A stretch of DNA of 64,000 nt from Pseudomonadota bacterium (GCA_023418595.1 JAEZZI010000030.1:1-64000), one strand, 5' to 3'. Numbered from the stretch's first letter, positions 26,796 through 36,166 are shown. Made by a program: numbers and translations. The notes: generated by a model not told the origin, from the sequence alone.

Positions 26796-28655
26796 ATGTG
26801 GAACGACGAAGCGCGCGGCAAAATGGCATCGCGGGGCACGCTGCGCAGACTGCGCAGCGATACCGGCGGCAATACGCTGGCGATCATGGCTGCCGCGATG
26901 ATTCCGATGGCGGCACTGGTGGGATCGGGCGTCGATACCGCGCGAACCTATGTCGTCAAAAGCCGGTTGCAGCAGGCCTGCGATGCCGGAGTGCTGGCCG
27001 GGCGAAAAGCGATGCAGCCAAGCGCTTCGACAACGCTGGAGACCGTCGCCGCCGAACAGGCCATCGCGTTTTTCGACAATAATTTCGAACGGGGCTGGCT
27101 TGGCACGAGCAACGTGACCTTCGTGCCGAGTAAGACGGCCGATCAACAGGTGCGCGGCACCGCGTCGGCCACCGTGCCGATGACGATCATGCGGATGTTC
27201 GACGCGAGCAACATCACGCTGACCGTCACCTGCGAAGCGCGGTACGACGTCGCCGACAGCGATATCATGTTCGTGCTCGACGTGACGGGTTCGATGGCCT
27301 GTCGCCCGGAAAGCGACTGCGCACCCGGAAACAGCAGCTATATCGACAATGGCGTGACGCGCTATTCGGCAACCGAATTGTCCGGTTCGCGGATGCAGGC
27401 ACTGCGGGAGGCGGTCGTCGACTTCGAAGCGACAGTCCGCACGAATGCCGACCCATCTACCCGCATCCGCTACGGCTTCGTGCCCTATGCCTCGTCGGTT
27501 AATGTCGGTGGGGCCATTCCGGCACAGCATATGCTCAGGACAAGGCATACCTATAACTCTCGTCGCGTGATTGGCGATGCGCAGCAATCGTCGAGCACGG
27601 TTACGCGAACTGGATATACCAGCGCAAACTGCGCGAGCGCGGCGAATGCCCGCGTTCCCGCAACCGGTTACAACAGTGATGGCACCGCGACCGCCTATAC
27701 TGACGCATATTGGGACGCACCCAATAATCGCTGTCGCGCCACTCAGCGTAACATGCGGGCAAATTGGCGATTTGAACCGGTCGAGCTCGATATTTCCGGT
27801 TACTACAACACCTTGAGCAACGGTACGACCATAGTCGATCCTGCACGTCTGGACGGATCGCGTACGAGTTGGAACGGTTGCATCGAGGAAAGGCAGACCA
27901 CCACTGCGACGAGTTTCGACGTTGCCAGTCTGCCCGCCGACCTAAACCCGGACCTGATCCCCAATTCCGATGCAACACGCTGGAAACCGGCCTGGCCCGA
28001 CGTCACATGGGGCCGTAACGGCAACAACTGGGTCGACTCTTCCAACACGGACGCCTGGTTCGAGGCGCGATCCGCATGGAGCCCCTATGACGGAGCCTTG
28101 CGCGCACCCGGCGGCTTCGCGGCATGCCCCCCCGCCGCGCGCAGGCTCAGCGAAATGACCGCCGCGCAGGTATCGGCTTACGTGAACGCCAATAACTTCC
28201 GCCCGCATGGCGGCACCTATCACGATGTCGGCATGATCTGGGGCACCCGGATGTTGTCGCCAAACGGCATTTTCGCAGCCGATACGGCCCCTAATCCGGG
28301 GCGTCCCAATCCCCGTCGTCACATTATTTTCATGACCGACGGACAACTCGCACCGAATGCCGACATCTACGGCCTCTATGGTATCCAGCGGTACGACAAC
28401 CGCGTCGGCGGCGGGACCGGCACTGCGACGATGGAGGCGCGTCACTCGGCCCGGTTCCGAGCCGTTTGCCAATATGCTCGCGAACGGCTGAACATCACCG
28501 TCTGGGTCGTCGCGTTCAGCACCGGGCTGAACGACGACCTGCGCGCCTGCGCGACGCCGGGCAATCATGCTTTCACCGCCGGCAACGAGGCCGAATTGCA
28601 GGCCGCCTTCCGCCAGATCGCGCAACAGGTCGCCATGCTGCGGATCGATCAATGA
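26796..28655 (+). CDS. TadG-like pilus-assembly protein with von Willebrand A domain
   Basis: 619 residues. The N-terminus carries the TadE/G-type hydrophobic helix (GGNTLAIMAAAMIPMAALVG, about 28-47) after a short basic stretch. A von Willebrand A domain follows with an intact metal site DVTGS (Asp162-Ser166) and later MTDGQ. A long Asn/Arg/Thr-rich insert (about 230-440) splits the VWA domain. Tad proteins of this class are exported and help build Flp pili or surface adhesion. It overlaps the next gene (ATGA). Confidence 0.85.
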   Translation: MWNDEARGKMASRGTLRRLRSDTGGNTLAIMAAAMIPMAALVGSGVDTARTYVVKSRLQQACDAGVLAGRKAMQPSASTTLETVAAEQAIAFFDNNFERGWLGTSNVTFVPSKTADQQVRGTASATVPMTIMRMFDASNITLTVTCEARYDVADSDIMFVLDVTGSMACRPESDCAPGNSSYIDNGVTRYSATELSGSRMQALREAVVDFEATVRTNADPSTRIRYGFVPYASSVNVGGAIPAQHMLRTRHTYNSRRVIGDAQQSSSTVTRTGYTSANCASAANARVPATGYNSDGTATAYTDAYWDAPNNRCRATQRNMRANWRFEPVELDISGYYNTLSNGTTIVDPARLDGSRTSWNGCIEERQTTTATSFDVASLPADLNPDLIPNSDATRWKPAWPDVTWGRNGNNWVDSSNTDAWFEARSAWSPYDGALRAPGGFAACPPAARRLSEMTAAQVSAYVNANNFRPHGGTYHDVGMIWGTRMLSPNGIFAADTAPNPGRPNPRRHIIFMTDGQLAPNADIYGLYGIQRYDNRVGGGTGTATMEARHSARFRAVCQYARERLNITVWVVAFSTGLNDDLRACATPGNHAFTAGNEAELQAAFRQIAQQVAMLRIDQ

Positions 28656-29245
28656 CCGGACTGGCTCGCCTTGCATCCCTTCCCCGCGATACGCGCGGCA
28701 TCACCATCGTCGAATTCGCGATGGTCGCGCCGGTCATGATTCTGTTGATCATGGGTCTGGGTGAGTTGATGTATACCGTCTACGCCCAGTCGGTGCTGAG
28801 CGGCGCCGTCCAGAAGGCAGCGCGCGATTCAGCGATCCAGGGCGGCGGCGACCGGGCAGTCGACATCGATGCGCTGGTGATGGAACAGGTCCACGCCGTC
28901 GCGCCCCGCGCCACGCATGTGTCCTCGCGCGCATCCTATCATAATTTCGCGAGCGTCCGTCCCGAACGCTTTACCGACAGCAACGGCAACGGCGTTCGCG
29001 ACCCCGGCGAGTGCTTCGACGACATCAACAATAACAGCCGCTGGGATGTCGATCCCGGCATCGCCAGTCAGGGCGGCGCGAGCGACGTCACCCGTTATCG
29101 CATTCGCGTCACCTATCCCCGCCCGTTTCCAGTGGCGCAACTACTCGGCTGGGAAAAGAACGCGACGATGACGGCGGAAACGCTGATCAAGAACCAGCCC
29201 TATGCCACCCAGGCAACCCAGATCGTTCGGACGATATGCACATGA
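28652..29245 (+). CDS. TadE-like pseudopilin
   Basis: 197 residues from ATG 28652, which overlaps the stop of the TadG-like gene. The N-terminus has the TadE pattern: a basic leader, then GITIVEFAMVAPVMILLIMGLGELMY with the conserved Glu after the cleavage region. The rest is a periplasmic domain. TadE pseudopilins are processed by a Tad prepilin peptidase and act in Flp pilus assembly. Confidence 0.85.
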   Translation: MTGLARLASLPRDTRGITIVEFAMVAPVMILLIMGLGELMYTVYAQSVLSGAVQKAARDSAIQGGGDRAVDIDALVMEQVHAVAPRATHVSSRASYHNFASVRPERFTDSNGNGVRDPGECFDDINNNSRWDVDPGIASQGGASDVTRYRIRVTYPRPFPVAQLLGWEKNATMTAETLIKNQPYATQATQIVRTICT

Positions 29246-29949
29246 CCGCCCCCCGCAGCACCATCATTCAGTCGGCTTGGGCGCTGCGCCGCGACCGCAG
29301 CGGTCTTGCGCTGATCGAATTTGCCTTCACGCTGCCACTGGTGCTGATGCTGGGCGTGCTGGGAATCGAAACCGCCAACCTTGCGGTTACGAACATGCGG
29401 GTCAGCCAGATTGCCCTCAACCTTGCAGACAATGCCTCGCGCGTTGGCGAACGAACCGCGCTGGCCACCCAGCAGCTGCGCGAAGCCGATATCAACGACG
29501 TGCTGCAAGCGGTCCGACTACAGGGCGAATCCCTGCAACTGACCGAACGCGGACGGATCACGCTATCAAGTCTGGAAGCGGACGGCAGCGGTACGCAGCG
29601 CATCCACTGGCAGCGTTGTGTCGGCAAACGATCGGGTCTGAATTACGATTCCAGCTACGGCACCGCACCCACCAGTGCCGGAACCCAGCCGGGTCCGTCA
29701 TTTGCAGGGACGGTCATGACCGACGGTATGGGACCGACCGGGCGCCGCGTGCGCGCGCCCAATAATTCAGGCGTGATGTTCGTGGAGATCAACTACGATT
29801 ATCGTCCGATCATCGATTTTTACGGCATCGTCCCCGGCCGTATCCACTATACCGCATCGTTCATCGTGCGGGACAACCGGGATTTCAGCCAGGTGTTCAA
29901 CCCGTCGCCGACCGCGCAACGCGCCACGTGCGATCTCTACACCGCGTGA
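29236..29949 (+). CDS. Second TadE/TadF-like pseudopilin
   Basis: 237 residues; ATG at 29236 or 29242, both overlapping the end of the previous gene. The N-terminus has a basic leader and GLALIEFAFTLPLVLMLGVLGIE, the TadE/F hydrophobic helix with its conserved Glu. The C-terminal part is a periplasmic domain ending in a Cys-containing tail. It completes a three-gene coupled set; none of the Tad ATPase, secretin or peptidase genes is nearby. Confidence 0.82.
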   Translation: MHMTAPRSTIIQSAWALRRDRSGLALIEFAFTLPLVLMLGVLGIETANLAVTNMRVSQIALNLADNASRVGERTALATQQLREADINDVLQAVRLQGESLQLTERGRITLSSLEADGSGTQRIHWQRCVGKRSGLNYDSSYGTAPTSAGTQPGPSFAGTVMTDGMGPTGRRVRAPNNSGVMFVEINYDYRPIIDFYGIVPGRIHYTASFIVRDNRDFSQVFNPSPTAQRATCDLYTA

Positions 29950-29990
29950 CGGATTGACCGGGGACCGCCAGGCGGCCCCCGAAAAATCGA

Positions 29991-31409
29991 TCAATCCCTG
30001 TACGTCACCTTCTTTACCGCCGCGACGACGCGCGGGGCGTCGACCAACGCCAGCTTTTCGAGATTCGCCGCATAGGGCAGCGGCACGTCCTCGTTGGTGA
30101 CGCGCAGCACCGGTGCATCGAGGTCGTCGAAGCCCTGCTCCATCACCACCGCGGCGATTTCGCTTGCGATCGAGCAGGTCGGCCAGCCTTCCTCGACCAC
30201 CACCAGGCGGTTGGTCTTTTTCAGGCTTTCGAGCACGGCTTCGGTGTCGAGCGGGCGTAGCGTGCGCAGGTCGATGACTTCCGCCTCGATCCCCTCTTCG
30301 GCCAGCTTTTCGGCGGCTTCCAGCGATACGCCGACGCCGATCGAATAGCTGACCAACGTCACGTCCTTGCCTTCGCGCATGATCCGCGCCTTCCCGATCG
30401 GCAGCACGAAATCGTCGAGCTTGGGCACGTCGAAGCTGCGCCCGTACATCAGCTCGTTTTCGAGGAATACGACCGGGTCTTCGCTGCGGATCGCAGCCTT
30501 GAGCAAACCCTTGGCGTCCGCCGCGTCATAGGGCGCGATCACGATCAGGCCGGGAACGCTGGCATACCACGGCCCGTAATTCTGGCTATGCTGTGCGCCG
30601 ACCCGGCTTGCCGCGCCATTGGGGCCGCGGAACACGATCGGGCAGCGCATCTGGCCACCCGACATGTAATTGGTCTTGGCCGCCGAATTGATGATGTGGT
30701 CGATTGCCTGCATCGCGAAGTTGAACGTCATAAACTCGACGATCGGACGAAGCCCGCCCATCGCCGCGCCGGTGCCGACGCCGGCGAAGCCATATTCGGT
30801 GATCGGCGTGTCGATCACCCGGCGCGCGCCGAACTCGTCGAGCAGGCCCTGCGTGACCTTGTACGCGCCCTGATATTCGGCGACTTCCTCGCCCATCACG
30901 AATACGCGGTCGTCGGCGCGCATTTCCTCGGCCATCGCGTCGCGCAGCGCCTCGCGCACCGTGGTCTTCACCATTTCGGTGCCCTCGGGGATTTCCGGGT
31001 CGCGCTTGCCCTTCGCCTCGGCGGCGTCGAACAACTGGCGCGCGCCAGTTTCCACCTTGTCCTGTGCCGGATGCGCCGAATCCTCGACCTTGGCGTCGGT
31101 TTTGGCGGGCGCTTCTTCCTGCTTCGGCGTCTCGGCTTTGGCAGAAGCCGCTTCGCTCGCGTCCTCGCCTTCCTCGGCGAGCACCGCGATGACGGTGCCA
31201 ACCTTCACGTTATCGGTGCCCTCGGCGACGACGATCCTGGCGATCGTGCCCTCATCGACGGCTTCGAATTCCATCGTCGCCTTGTCGGTTTCGATCTCGG
31301 CCATGATGTCGCCGGACTTGACCGTGTCGCCTTCCTTGACGAGCCACTTGGCGAGCGTGCCTTCTTCCATCGTGGGCGACAGCGCCGGCATCTTCAGTTC
31401 GATCGCCAT
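29991..31409 (-). CDS. pdhB: Pyruvate dehydrogenase E1 beta subunit with N-terminal lipoyl domain
   Basis: 472 residues. Residues 1-80 are a lipoyl domain (PTMEEGTLAKWLVKEGD; lipoyl Lys in ETDKATMEFEA), then a charged Ala/Lys/Glu linker (about 85-130), then the E1-beta domain (TVREALRDAMAEEM onward). E1 alpha2beta2 decarboxylates pyruvate with thiamine diphosphate. Fusion of a lipoyl domain to E1-beta is common in alphaproteobacteria. It follows pdhA with no real gap. Confidence 0.97.
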   Translation of the reverse strand: MAIELKMPALSPTMEEGTLAKWLVKEGDTVKSGDIMAEIETDKATMEFEAVDEGTIARIVVAEGTDNVKVGTVIAVLAEEGEDASEAASAKAETPKQEEAPAKTDAKVEDSAHPAQDKVETGARQLFDAAEAKGKRDPEIPEGTEMVKTTVREALRDAMAEEMRADDRVFVMGEEVAEYQGAYKVTQGLLDEFGARRVIDTPITEYGFAGVGTGAAMGGLRPIVEFMTFNFAMQAIDHIINSAAKTNYMSGGQMRCPIVFRGPNGAASRVGAQHSQNYGPWYASVPGLIVIAPYDAADAKGLLKAAIRSEDPVVFLENELMYGRSFDVPKLDDFVLPIGKARIMREGKDVTLVSYSIGVGVSLEAAEKLAEEGIEAEVIDLRTLRPLDTEAVLESLKKTNRLVVVEEGWPTCSIASEIAAVVMEQGFDDLDAPVLRVTNEDVPLPYAANLEKLALVDAPRVVAAVKKVTYRD

Positions 31410-31410
31410 C

Positions 31411-32460
31411 TCAGTAGGTCTCCACCAGAACTTCGGTGTACAATTCGCTCGGCTCGGGCTCCGGTGCGCTTTCGGCGAAGTCCGCGCTGGCGTTCACGAT
31501 CTTCTTGATCTCGGCGTCGATCTTCTTGATCTCGTCTTCCTTGACGCCCGCCCGTTCCAGCTCGCGCTTGACCGCCTCGATCGGGTCGGACTTGTCGCGC
31601 ACCGCCTGAACCTCGTCGCGGCTGCGATATTTGGCCGGGTCGGACATCGAATGCCCGCGATAGCGATAGGTCTTCATCTCAAGGATGATCGGTCCCTTGC
31701 CGCCCCGCACCCATTCGAGCGCGGTCTCGATCGCGCCGCGACACGCGAGCACGTCCATCCCGTCGACCTGGATGCCGGGGATGCGGAACGATTCGCCGCG
31801 CTTGTAAAGCTGGTCCTCGGACGAAGCGCGGTTGACCGACGTGCCCATCGCATACTGGTTGTTCTCGATGACGAAGATGCACGGCAGCTTCCACAGCTCG
31901 GCCATGTTGAATGCTTCATAGACCTGCCCCTGATTGGCCGCGCCATCGCCGAAATAGGCAAGGCAGACGCCGCCATCGCCGGCATATTTGTGCTTGAAGG
32001 CAAGGCCTGCGCCCAGCGACACCTGAGCGCCGACGATGCCGTGGCCGCCGTAAAATTTATGCTCGGTCGAGAACATGTGCATCGACCCGCCCTTGCCCTT
32101 CGAAATCCCGGCGGCGCGGCCAGTCAGTTCGGCCATGATGACGTTGGGGTCGATGCCGTAGGCCAGCATGTGGCCGTGGTCGCGATAGCCGGTGATGACC
32201 GAATCCTTGCCGACCTCAAGCGCGGACTGAAGCCCGACCGCGACCGCTTCCTGACCGATATAGAGGTGACAGAAGCCGCCGATCAGGCCCAGCCCGTACA
32301 GCTGCCCCGCCTTTTCCTCGAACCGGCGGATGAGCAGCATCTGGCGATAGAATTCCAGAAGCTCCTCCTTCGACGCCTCGTAACGCTTCGGCTCGGCCGG
32401 ACGTTCACGGTTGGTCACGGGAGGTTCGCTTTGACGGCTGCGCGCCGGTGCTTTGGCCAC
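31411..32460 (-). CDS. pdhA: Pyruvate dehydrogenase E1 alpha subunit
   Basis: 349 residues from a GTG at 32460 (MVAKAPARS), with GAGGG about 10 bases upstream; the open frame upstream enters a repeat element and is not coding. It has the thiamine-diphosphate motif GDGAANQGQVYEAFNMAELW and the phosphorylation-loop-like YRYRGHSMSDPAKYRS. With PdhB it forms the first enzyme of the pyruvate dehydrogenase complex, supplying acetyl-CoA. The E2 and E3 genes are outside the window. Confidence 0.96.
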   Translation of the reverse strand: MAKAPARSRQSEPPVTNRERPAEPKRYEASKEELLEFYRQMLLIRRFEEKAGQLYGLGLIGGFCHLYIGQEAVAVGLQSALEVGKDSVITGYRDHGHMLAYGIDPNVIMAELTGRAAGISKGKGGSMHMFSTEHKFYGGHGIVGAQVSLGAGLAFKHKYAGDGGVCLAYFGDGAANQGQVYEAFNMAELWKLPCIFVIENNQYAMGTSVNRASSEDQLYKRGESFRIPGIQVDGMDVLACRGAIETALEWVRGGKGPIILEMKTYRYRGHSMSDPAKYRSRDEVQAVRDKSDPIEAVKRELERAGVKEDEIKKIDAEIKKIVNASADFAESAPEPEPSELYTEVLVETY

Positions 32461-32573
32461 GATATGAATGCCCTCGTCCGGGGAGTGGAAAGGAAGGTGC
32501 CTATAGGCCGGATGCAGCGGAAACTGCAACCGGGGTGGCGGAGTTCCGTAGGGGAAGACGGCTATCACCATCA

Positions 32574-32647
32574 TCCGTTCGTCCCGAACGAAGTCGAGGG
32601 ACTTTTCGAGCGGAGCGAGAATGCCTCGGCTGCGCTCGGGACGAACG
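32574..32647. repeat. Interspersed palindromic repeat, CCGTTCGTCCCGA type
   Basis: Ends CCGTTCGTCCCGA (32574-32586) and TCGGGACGAACGG (32635-32647) are perfect inverted copies. Between them are GTCGAGGGA and TGCCTCGGC, another imperfect pair. Located between ftsB-like and pdhA genes. Confidence 0.85.
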
Positions 32648-32662
32648 GACCTGGACTGACCT

Positions 32663-32980
32663 TCAATCGATGGGAATGATCACCTCATCCGGGTGAACCA
32701 CGTTCAATTCCTTGCGCACCAGCTCGTCCACCATGTCCGGGTTGGCCCGTCGCGGATCGAGCTGCTCCACCCGATTGCGCAATTCCGACCGCTTCTTGTC
32801 CAGCTCGGCATATTCCTTCTGCCGCGCCTCCAGCTGGCGGTCATACTCGCGGTAGGCGAGCACGCCGTTCGGCCCGGCAAGCGCGAAATAGATGAAAAAG
32901 CCCATGAAGATGATGCCGAATGCGGGCGGCCCTGCCCGTTTGAGCATCGCGACCATGCGGGACTGGTTGTTCGGGGCCAT
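32663..32980 (-). CDS. ftsB: Septum formation initiator, FtsB/DivIC family
   Basis: 105 residues. A short cytoplasmic N-terminus, one membrane segment (about residues 18-36, PAFGIIFMGFFIYFALAG) and then a coiled coil (about 44-75), followed by the family's MVDELVRKELNVVHPDEVIIP segment. It is a bitopic divisome protein that bridges FtsQ and FtsL. In many alphaproteobacteria this gene lies between eno and pdhA, as here, which supports the call. Confidence 0.88.
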   Translation of the reverse strand: MAPNNQSRMVAMLKRAGPPAFGIIFMGFFIYFALAGPNGVLAYREYDRQLEARQKEYAELDKKRSELRNRVEQLDPRRANPDMVDELVRKELNVVHPDEVIIPID

Positions 32981-33050
32981 GTGCTTGCTTAGTGCGCGAC
33001 CCGCTGCCCGATCAAGCGGGCTGGCGCGATTTCACCGCGAAACGAAACCG

Positions 33051-33422
33051 ATGCACGTCAATCATACCGCCGATGCACCCGTCAGCGACCCCGTCGGCTT
33101 CGACGATTTCCTGAAGGTCGATATCCGCGTGGGCACGGTCGTCGCGGTCGAGGATTTTCCCGAAGCGCGCAAACCCGCGTTCAAGCTGCGCATCGATTTC
33201 GGCGGGACGATCGGGGAGAAACGGTCCAGCGCGCAGATCACCGATCATTATTCGCCCGAAGCGCTGGTCGAGCGTCAGGTCGCGGCGGTCGTGAACTTCC
33301 CCCCACGCCGGATCGGGCCGTTACTGTCGGAAGTGCTGACGCTCGGTTTCCCGGACGCGGACGGCGCGGTCGTGCTGGTCGGGCCGAGTGAGACTATGCC
33401 GAATGGGGGGCGGTTGTTCTGA
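33051..33422 (+). CDS. tRNA-binding domain protein, CsaA-like
   Basis: 123 residues from ATG 33051. The whole protein is an OB-fold EMAP/tRNA-binding domain: DFLKVDIRVGTVV, ARKPAFKLRIDFG, KRSSAQIT and VVNFPPRRIGPLLSEVL are typical of CsaA. CsaA proteins are small dimers with tRNA-binding and proposed secretion-chaperone activity. The N-terminal ~18 residues are extra. Divergent from the ftsB-like gene, with ~70 bases of shared promoter region. Confidence 0.88.
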   Translation: MHVNHTADAPVSDPVGFDDFLKVDIRVGTVVAVEDFPEARKPAFKLRIDFGGTIGEKRSSAQITDHYSPEALVERQVAAVVNFPPRRIGPLLSEVLTLGFPDADGAVVLVGPSETMPNGGRLF

Positions 33423-33423
33423 A

Positions 33424-33552
33424 ATTTCTCTCCCACCGGGGGAGGAGGAAAATGCGCAGCATGGTGGAGGGGGTGCGACAAGCGTTGCGCTTTGTGGCAG
33501 ACCCCCTCCGTCAGTGCTTCGCACCGCCACCTCCCCCGGCGGGGGAGGAATT
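33424..33552. repeat. GC-rich interspersed palindromic element, GGGGGAGG type
   Basis: About 125 bases between converging csaA-like and eno genes. The left end TCTCCCACCGGGGGAGGAGG pairs with the right end CCTCCCCCGGCGGGGGAGG, and GGTGGAGGGGGTGCGAC pairs in part with the later ACCCCCTCCG. It resembles the element inside carA (42898-42998) in being built of CCCCTCCCC-like blocks. It may end both transcripts. Confidence 0.75.
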
Positions 33553-33556
33553 TAGA

Positions 33557-34831
33557 TCACCGCAACACGCTGCGCCCGGCATAACGCGCCGTCGAACCCA
33601 GTTCCTCCTCAATGCGGATCAGCTGGTTGTACTTCGCCAGCCGGTCCGACCGCGCGAGGCTGCCGGTCTTGATCTGACCGCAGTTCGTCGCGACCGCCAG
33701 ATCGGCGATCGTCGCATCCTCGGTCTCGCCCGAACGGTGCGACATGACCGCGGTATAACCCGAACGCTGCGCCAGCGTGACCGCTTCCAGCGTTTCGGTC
33801 AGCGTGCCGATCTGGTTGACTTTGACCAGCAACGAGTTCGCCAGCCCCTGTTTGATCCCCATCGCCAAGCGCTTGGGGTTGGTCACGAACAGATCGTCGC
33901 CGACCAGCTGAACCTTGTCGCCGATTACATCGGTCAGCGCCTTCCAGCCCTCGAAATCATCCTCGCCCATGCCGTCCTCGATCGAGAAGATCGGATAGCG
34001 GCGCGTCAGATCGGCGAGGAACTCGGCGTTCTCAAGCGGATTCAGCGATTTGCCCTCGCCGACCATCTCGTACTTGCCGTTCTTGAAATACTCCGTCGCC
34101 GCGCAGTCGAGCGCCAACATCACGTCGTCGCCGGGCGTGTAGCCCGCCTTTTCGATCGCCGACATGATGAAGTCGAGCGCGTCGGTGGTGCTGGCCAGCG
34201 CAGGCGCGAACCCGCCTTCGTCGCCAACCGAGGTCGACAGCCCCTTCTCGCTCAGCCCCTTTTTCAGCGTGTGGAAAATCTCAGAACCGCAGCGCACCGC
34301 CTCGACGATATTCTCCGCGCCGACAGGCACGATCATGAACTCCTGGAAGTCGATCGGGTTGTCGGCATGTTCGCCGCCATTGATGATGTTCATCATCGGC
34401 ACCGGCAGCACCTGCGCCTGAACCCCGCCGATATAGCGATAGAGCGGCAGCCCGCGCGCTTCCGCCGCCGCCTTTGCCACCGCCAGGCTCACGCCGAGGA
34501 TCGCGTTCGCGCCCAGACGGCCCTTGTTCTCGGTGCCGTCGAGTTCGATCATCGCCGCGTCGATTTCGGCCTGTTCCTCGGCATCGAGCCCCAGGATCGC
34601 TTCGGCAATGTCCGAATTGACCGCCTCGACCGCATCGTCGACGCCCTTGCCCATCCACCGTCTCTTGTCGCCGTCGCGGCGTTCGACCGCCTCGTGTGCG
34701 CCGGTCGATGCGCCAGAGGGCACCGCCGCGCGACCGAAGCTGCCGTCGTCGAGCAGCACATCGACCTCGACCGTCGGATTGCCGCGGCTGTCGAGGATGC
34801 GGCGGCCATGAATGTCGATGATTGCGGTCAC
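33557..34831 (-). CDS. eno: Enolase
   Basis: 424 residues, full length. It interconverts 2-phosphoglycerate and phosphoenolpyruvate in glycolysis. Family signatures: SRGNPTVEVDV near 15, PSGASTGAHEA (about 39-49), magnesium ligands in ALDCAATE, SIEDGMGEDD and LVGDDLFVTN, and MSHRSGETED. Start ATG at 34831. It lies next to the ftsB-like and pdh genes, as in other alphaproteobacteria. Confidence 0.98.
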   Translation of the reverse strand: MTAIIDIHGRRILDSRGNPTVEVDVLLDDGSFGRAAVPSGASTGAHEAVERRDGDKRRWMGKGVDDAVEAVNSDIAEAILGLDAEEQAEIDAAMIELDGTENKGRLGANAILGVSLAVAKAAAEARGLPLYRYIGGVQAQVLPVPMMNIINGGEHADNPIDFQEFMIVPVGAENIVEAVRCGSEIFHTLKKGLSEKGLSTSVGDEGGFAPALASTTDALDFIMSAIEKAGYTPGDDVMLALDCAATEYFKNGKYEMVGEGKSLNPLENAEFLADLTRRYPIFSIEDGMGEDDFEGWKALTDVIGDKVQLVGDDLFVTNPKRLAMGIKQGLANSLLVKVNQIGTLTETLEAVTLAQRSGYTAVMSHRSGETEDATIADLAVATNCGQIKTGSLARSDRLAKYNQLIRIEEELGSTARYAGRSVLR

Positions 34832-34980
34832 GTAACGGTCTCCCTAGGTCATGGGCGAAGGCGATTGTCGCGGCTGCCTCTAGCCCCGACGGTCGCGAAC
34901 CGCAAACGAAGTGGCGCGGCGCATGGAACCGTGCGGGCATCGCTTGGTTTGTTGGGATGAGTGAGGAAAGGGCTTTACCC

Positions 34981-35466
34981 ATGAACGATACCACCACCCC
35001 CGTCCGTCCCCAGCCGCTGACCGAGACGGAGAGCAATACCGGCGGCTTCAAGGGCGCAACCCGGACGATCCGCGACGAAGCCGGAAAGCTGGGCAAGACC
35101 GCCGCCGACAAGGCGCGGCTCTATGCCGATGATGGCAAAGCGAAAGCATCGGGCGCGCTCGGCGAAGTCGCCAAGCTCGTCGACGACGCCGCCAACACCG
35201 TCGATGAAAAGCTGGGCGAGCAATACGGCCAATACGCCCATTCGGCCGCGAAGTTCGTCGACGAGTTCGCATCGACGCTCAACACCAAGAATGTCGACGA
35301 ATTGCTGGAGGACACCCGCCAATTCGTCCGCAAGAGCCCGGCCGTCGCCGTCGGGATCGCCGCCGCGCTCGGCTTCGTGATCGCGCGCGTTGTGAAGGCC
35401 GGGATCGACGGCGCCGCCGATACGGGCGAGCGGGCGTCGACGCGCCAGCGGACCAAAGGCGCCTGA
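34981..35466 (+). CDS. DUF883/ElaB-like envelope protein
   Basis: 161 residues from ATG 34981, which has GAGGAAAGGG upstream; an ATG at 34957 is also in frame but less well placed. It is an Ala/Lys/Asp-rich amphipathic helical protein with one hydrophobic segment near the C-terminus (PAVAVGIAAALGFVIARVV, about 120-138) after VRKSP, the layout of ElaB/DUF883 proteins. These are small inner-membrane proteins linked to stress in other bacteria. First gene of a four-gene overlapping set. Confidence 0.68.
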   Translation: MNDTTTPVRPQPLTETESNTGGFKGATRTIRDEAGKLGKTAADKARLYADDGKAKASGALGEVAKLVDDAANTVDEKLGEQYGQYAHSAAKFVDEFASTLNTKNVDELLEDTRQFVRKSPAVAVGIAAALGFVIARVVKAGIDGAADTGERASTRQRTKGA

Positions 35467-35855
35467 TGCCGTCGTTGGGGGAAAATTTTACCGATGCGCC
35501 GGAGGAAAAGGCCGGGATCGGGACGCTGATCGGTCGGCTGGTCGAGGACGGCAAAGGTTATGTCCGAGCGGAATTCGCCTATGTGAAGGCGCTGGCCGGG
35601 GAACGGATGCGCGCGGCGAAGAGCGGCGTCATCTTTCTCGTAGCCGGGCTGGTGTTGCTCCACGGCGCGCTAATTGCGCTATTCGTGGGGCTGGTCCTGT
35701 CGCTGGCGACGATCATCGGCCCGTTCTGGGCAATGCTGATCGTCGTTGCAGCGGCGAGCGTTATCGGCGGCGTACTGGCAAAGATCGGCGTATCGCATTT
35801 TCAGCGGGCAAAGGCAGGACCAGACCTCGAGCCTGCGGAGGTGATCGAGCCATGA
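35466..35855 (+). CDS. Phage-holin-superfamily-type small membrane protein
   Basis: 129 residues. An N-terminal helical part (about 1-55) is followed by two membrane segments (VIFLVAGLVLLHGALIALFVGLVLSLA and WAMLIVVAAASVIGGVLA). This is the pattern of the family annotated as putative actinobacterial holin-X/superfamily III, common in non-phage operons of alphaproteobacteria. The name should not be read as lysis. Its ATG overlaps the preceding stop (TGATG). Confidence 0.7.
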   Translation: MPSLGENFTDAPEEKAGIGTLIGRLVEDGKGYVRAEFAYVKALAGERMRAAKSGVIFLVAGLVLLHGALIALFVGLVLSLATIIGPFWAMLIVVAAASVIGGVLAKIGVSHFQRAKAGPDLEPAEVIEP

Positions 35856-36166
35856 ACGCGTCTCCGACCCTCATCGCGGCGATGGCGACGCGCGACGCCG
35901 CGCGGCTGCGGTTCCAATCGACGCTCGACACGCTTCAGCACCGGCTGTCGCCCGCGACGCTGCGCGACGAAGCGGTTGAAACGGTTCGCGAAACCGCGGT
36001 GTCAGCCGCACGCACCGGCGCGGAAACAGTCCGCAAAAATCCGGGCAAGATCGCCGCGGGCATCGGCCTCGTCGGCCTGCTCCTCGCACGCAAGCCGATC
36101 GCTCGTGCGATCGGACGCGGCGACGGCGATGCAACCACCGACGATACCGACGAGTTTGGAGCATGA
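35852..36166 (+). CDS. DUF3618-type small membrane protein
   Basis: 104 residues. Starts four bases before the previous stop (ATGA overlap). An N-terminal helical segment (RLRFQSTLDTLQHRLSPATLRDEA) matches the DUF3618 pattern of R-x-x-L-x-x-T-L-x-x-L-x-x-R-L. A short hydrophobic stretch (AAGIGLVGLLLA, about 69-80) and an acidic C-terminus follow. It belongs to the same operon as the DUF883-like and holin-like genes. Confidence 0.65.
   Translation: MNASPTLIAAMATRDAARLRFQSTLDTLQHRLSPATLRDEAVETVRETAVSAARTGAETVRKNPGKIAAGIGLVGLLLARKPIARAIGRGDGDATTDDTDEFGA

Noticed and set aside
35466..35855. Holin-like gene as evidence of a prophage
   Set aside because: The family is common in ordinary alphaproteobacterial operons; no other phage gene is present.
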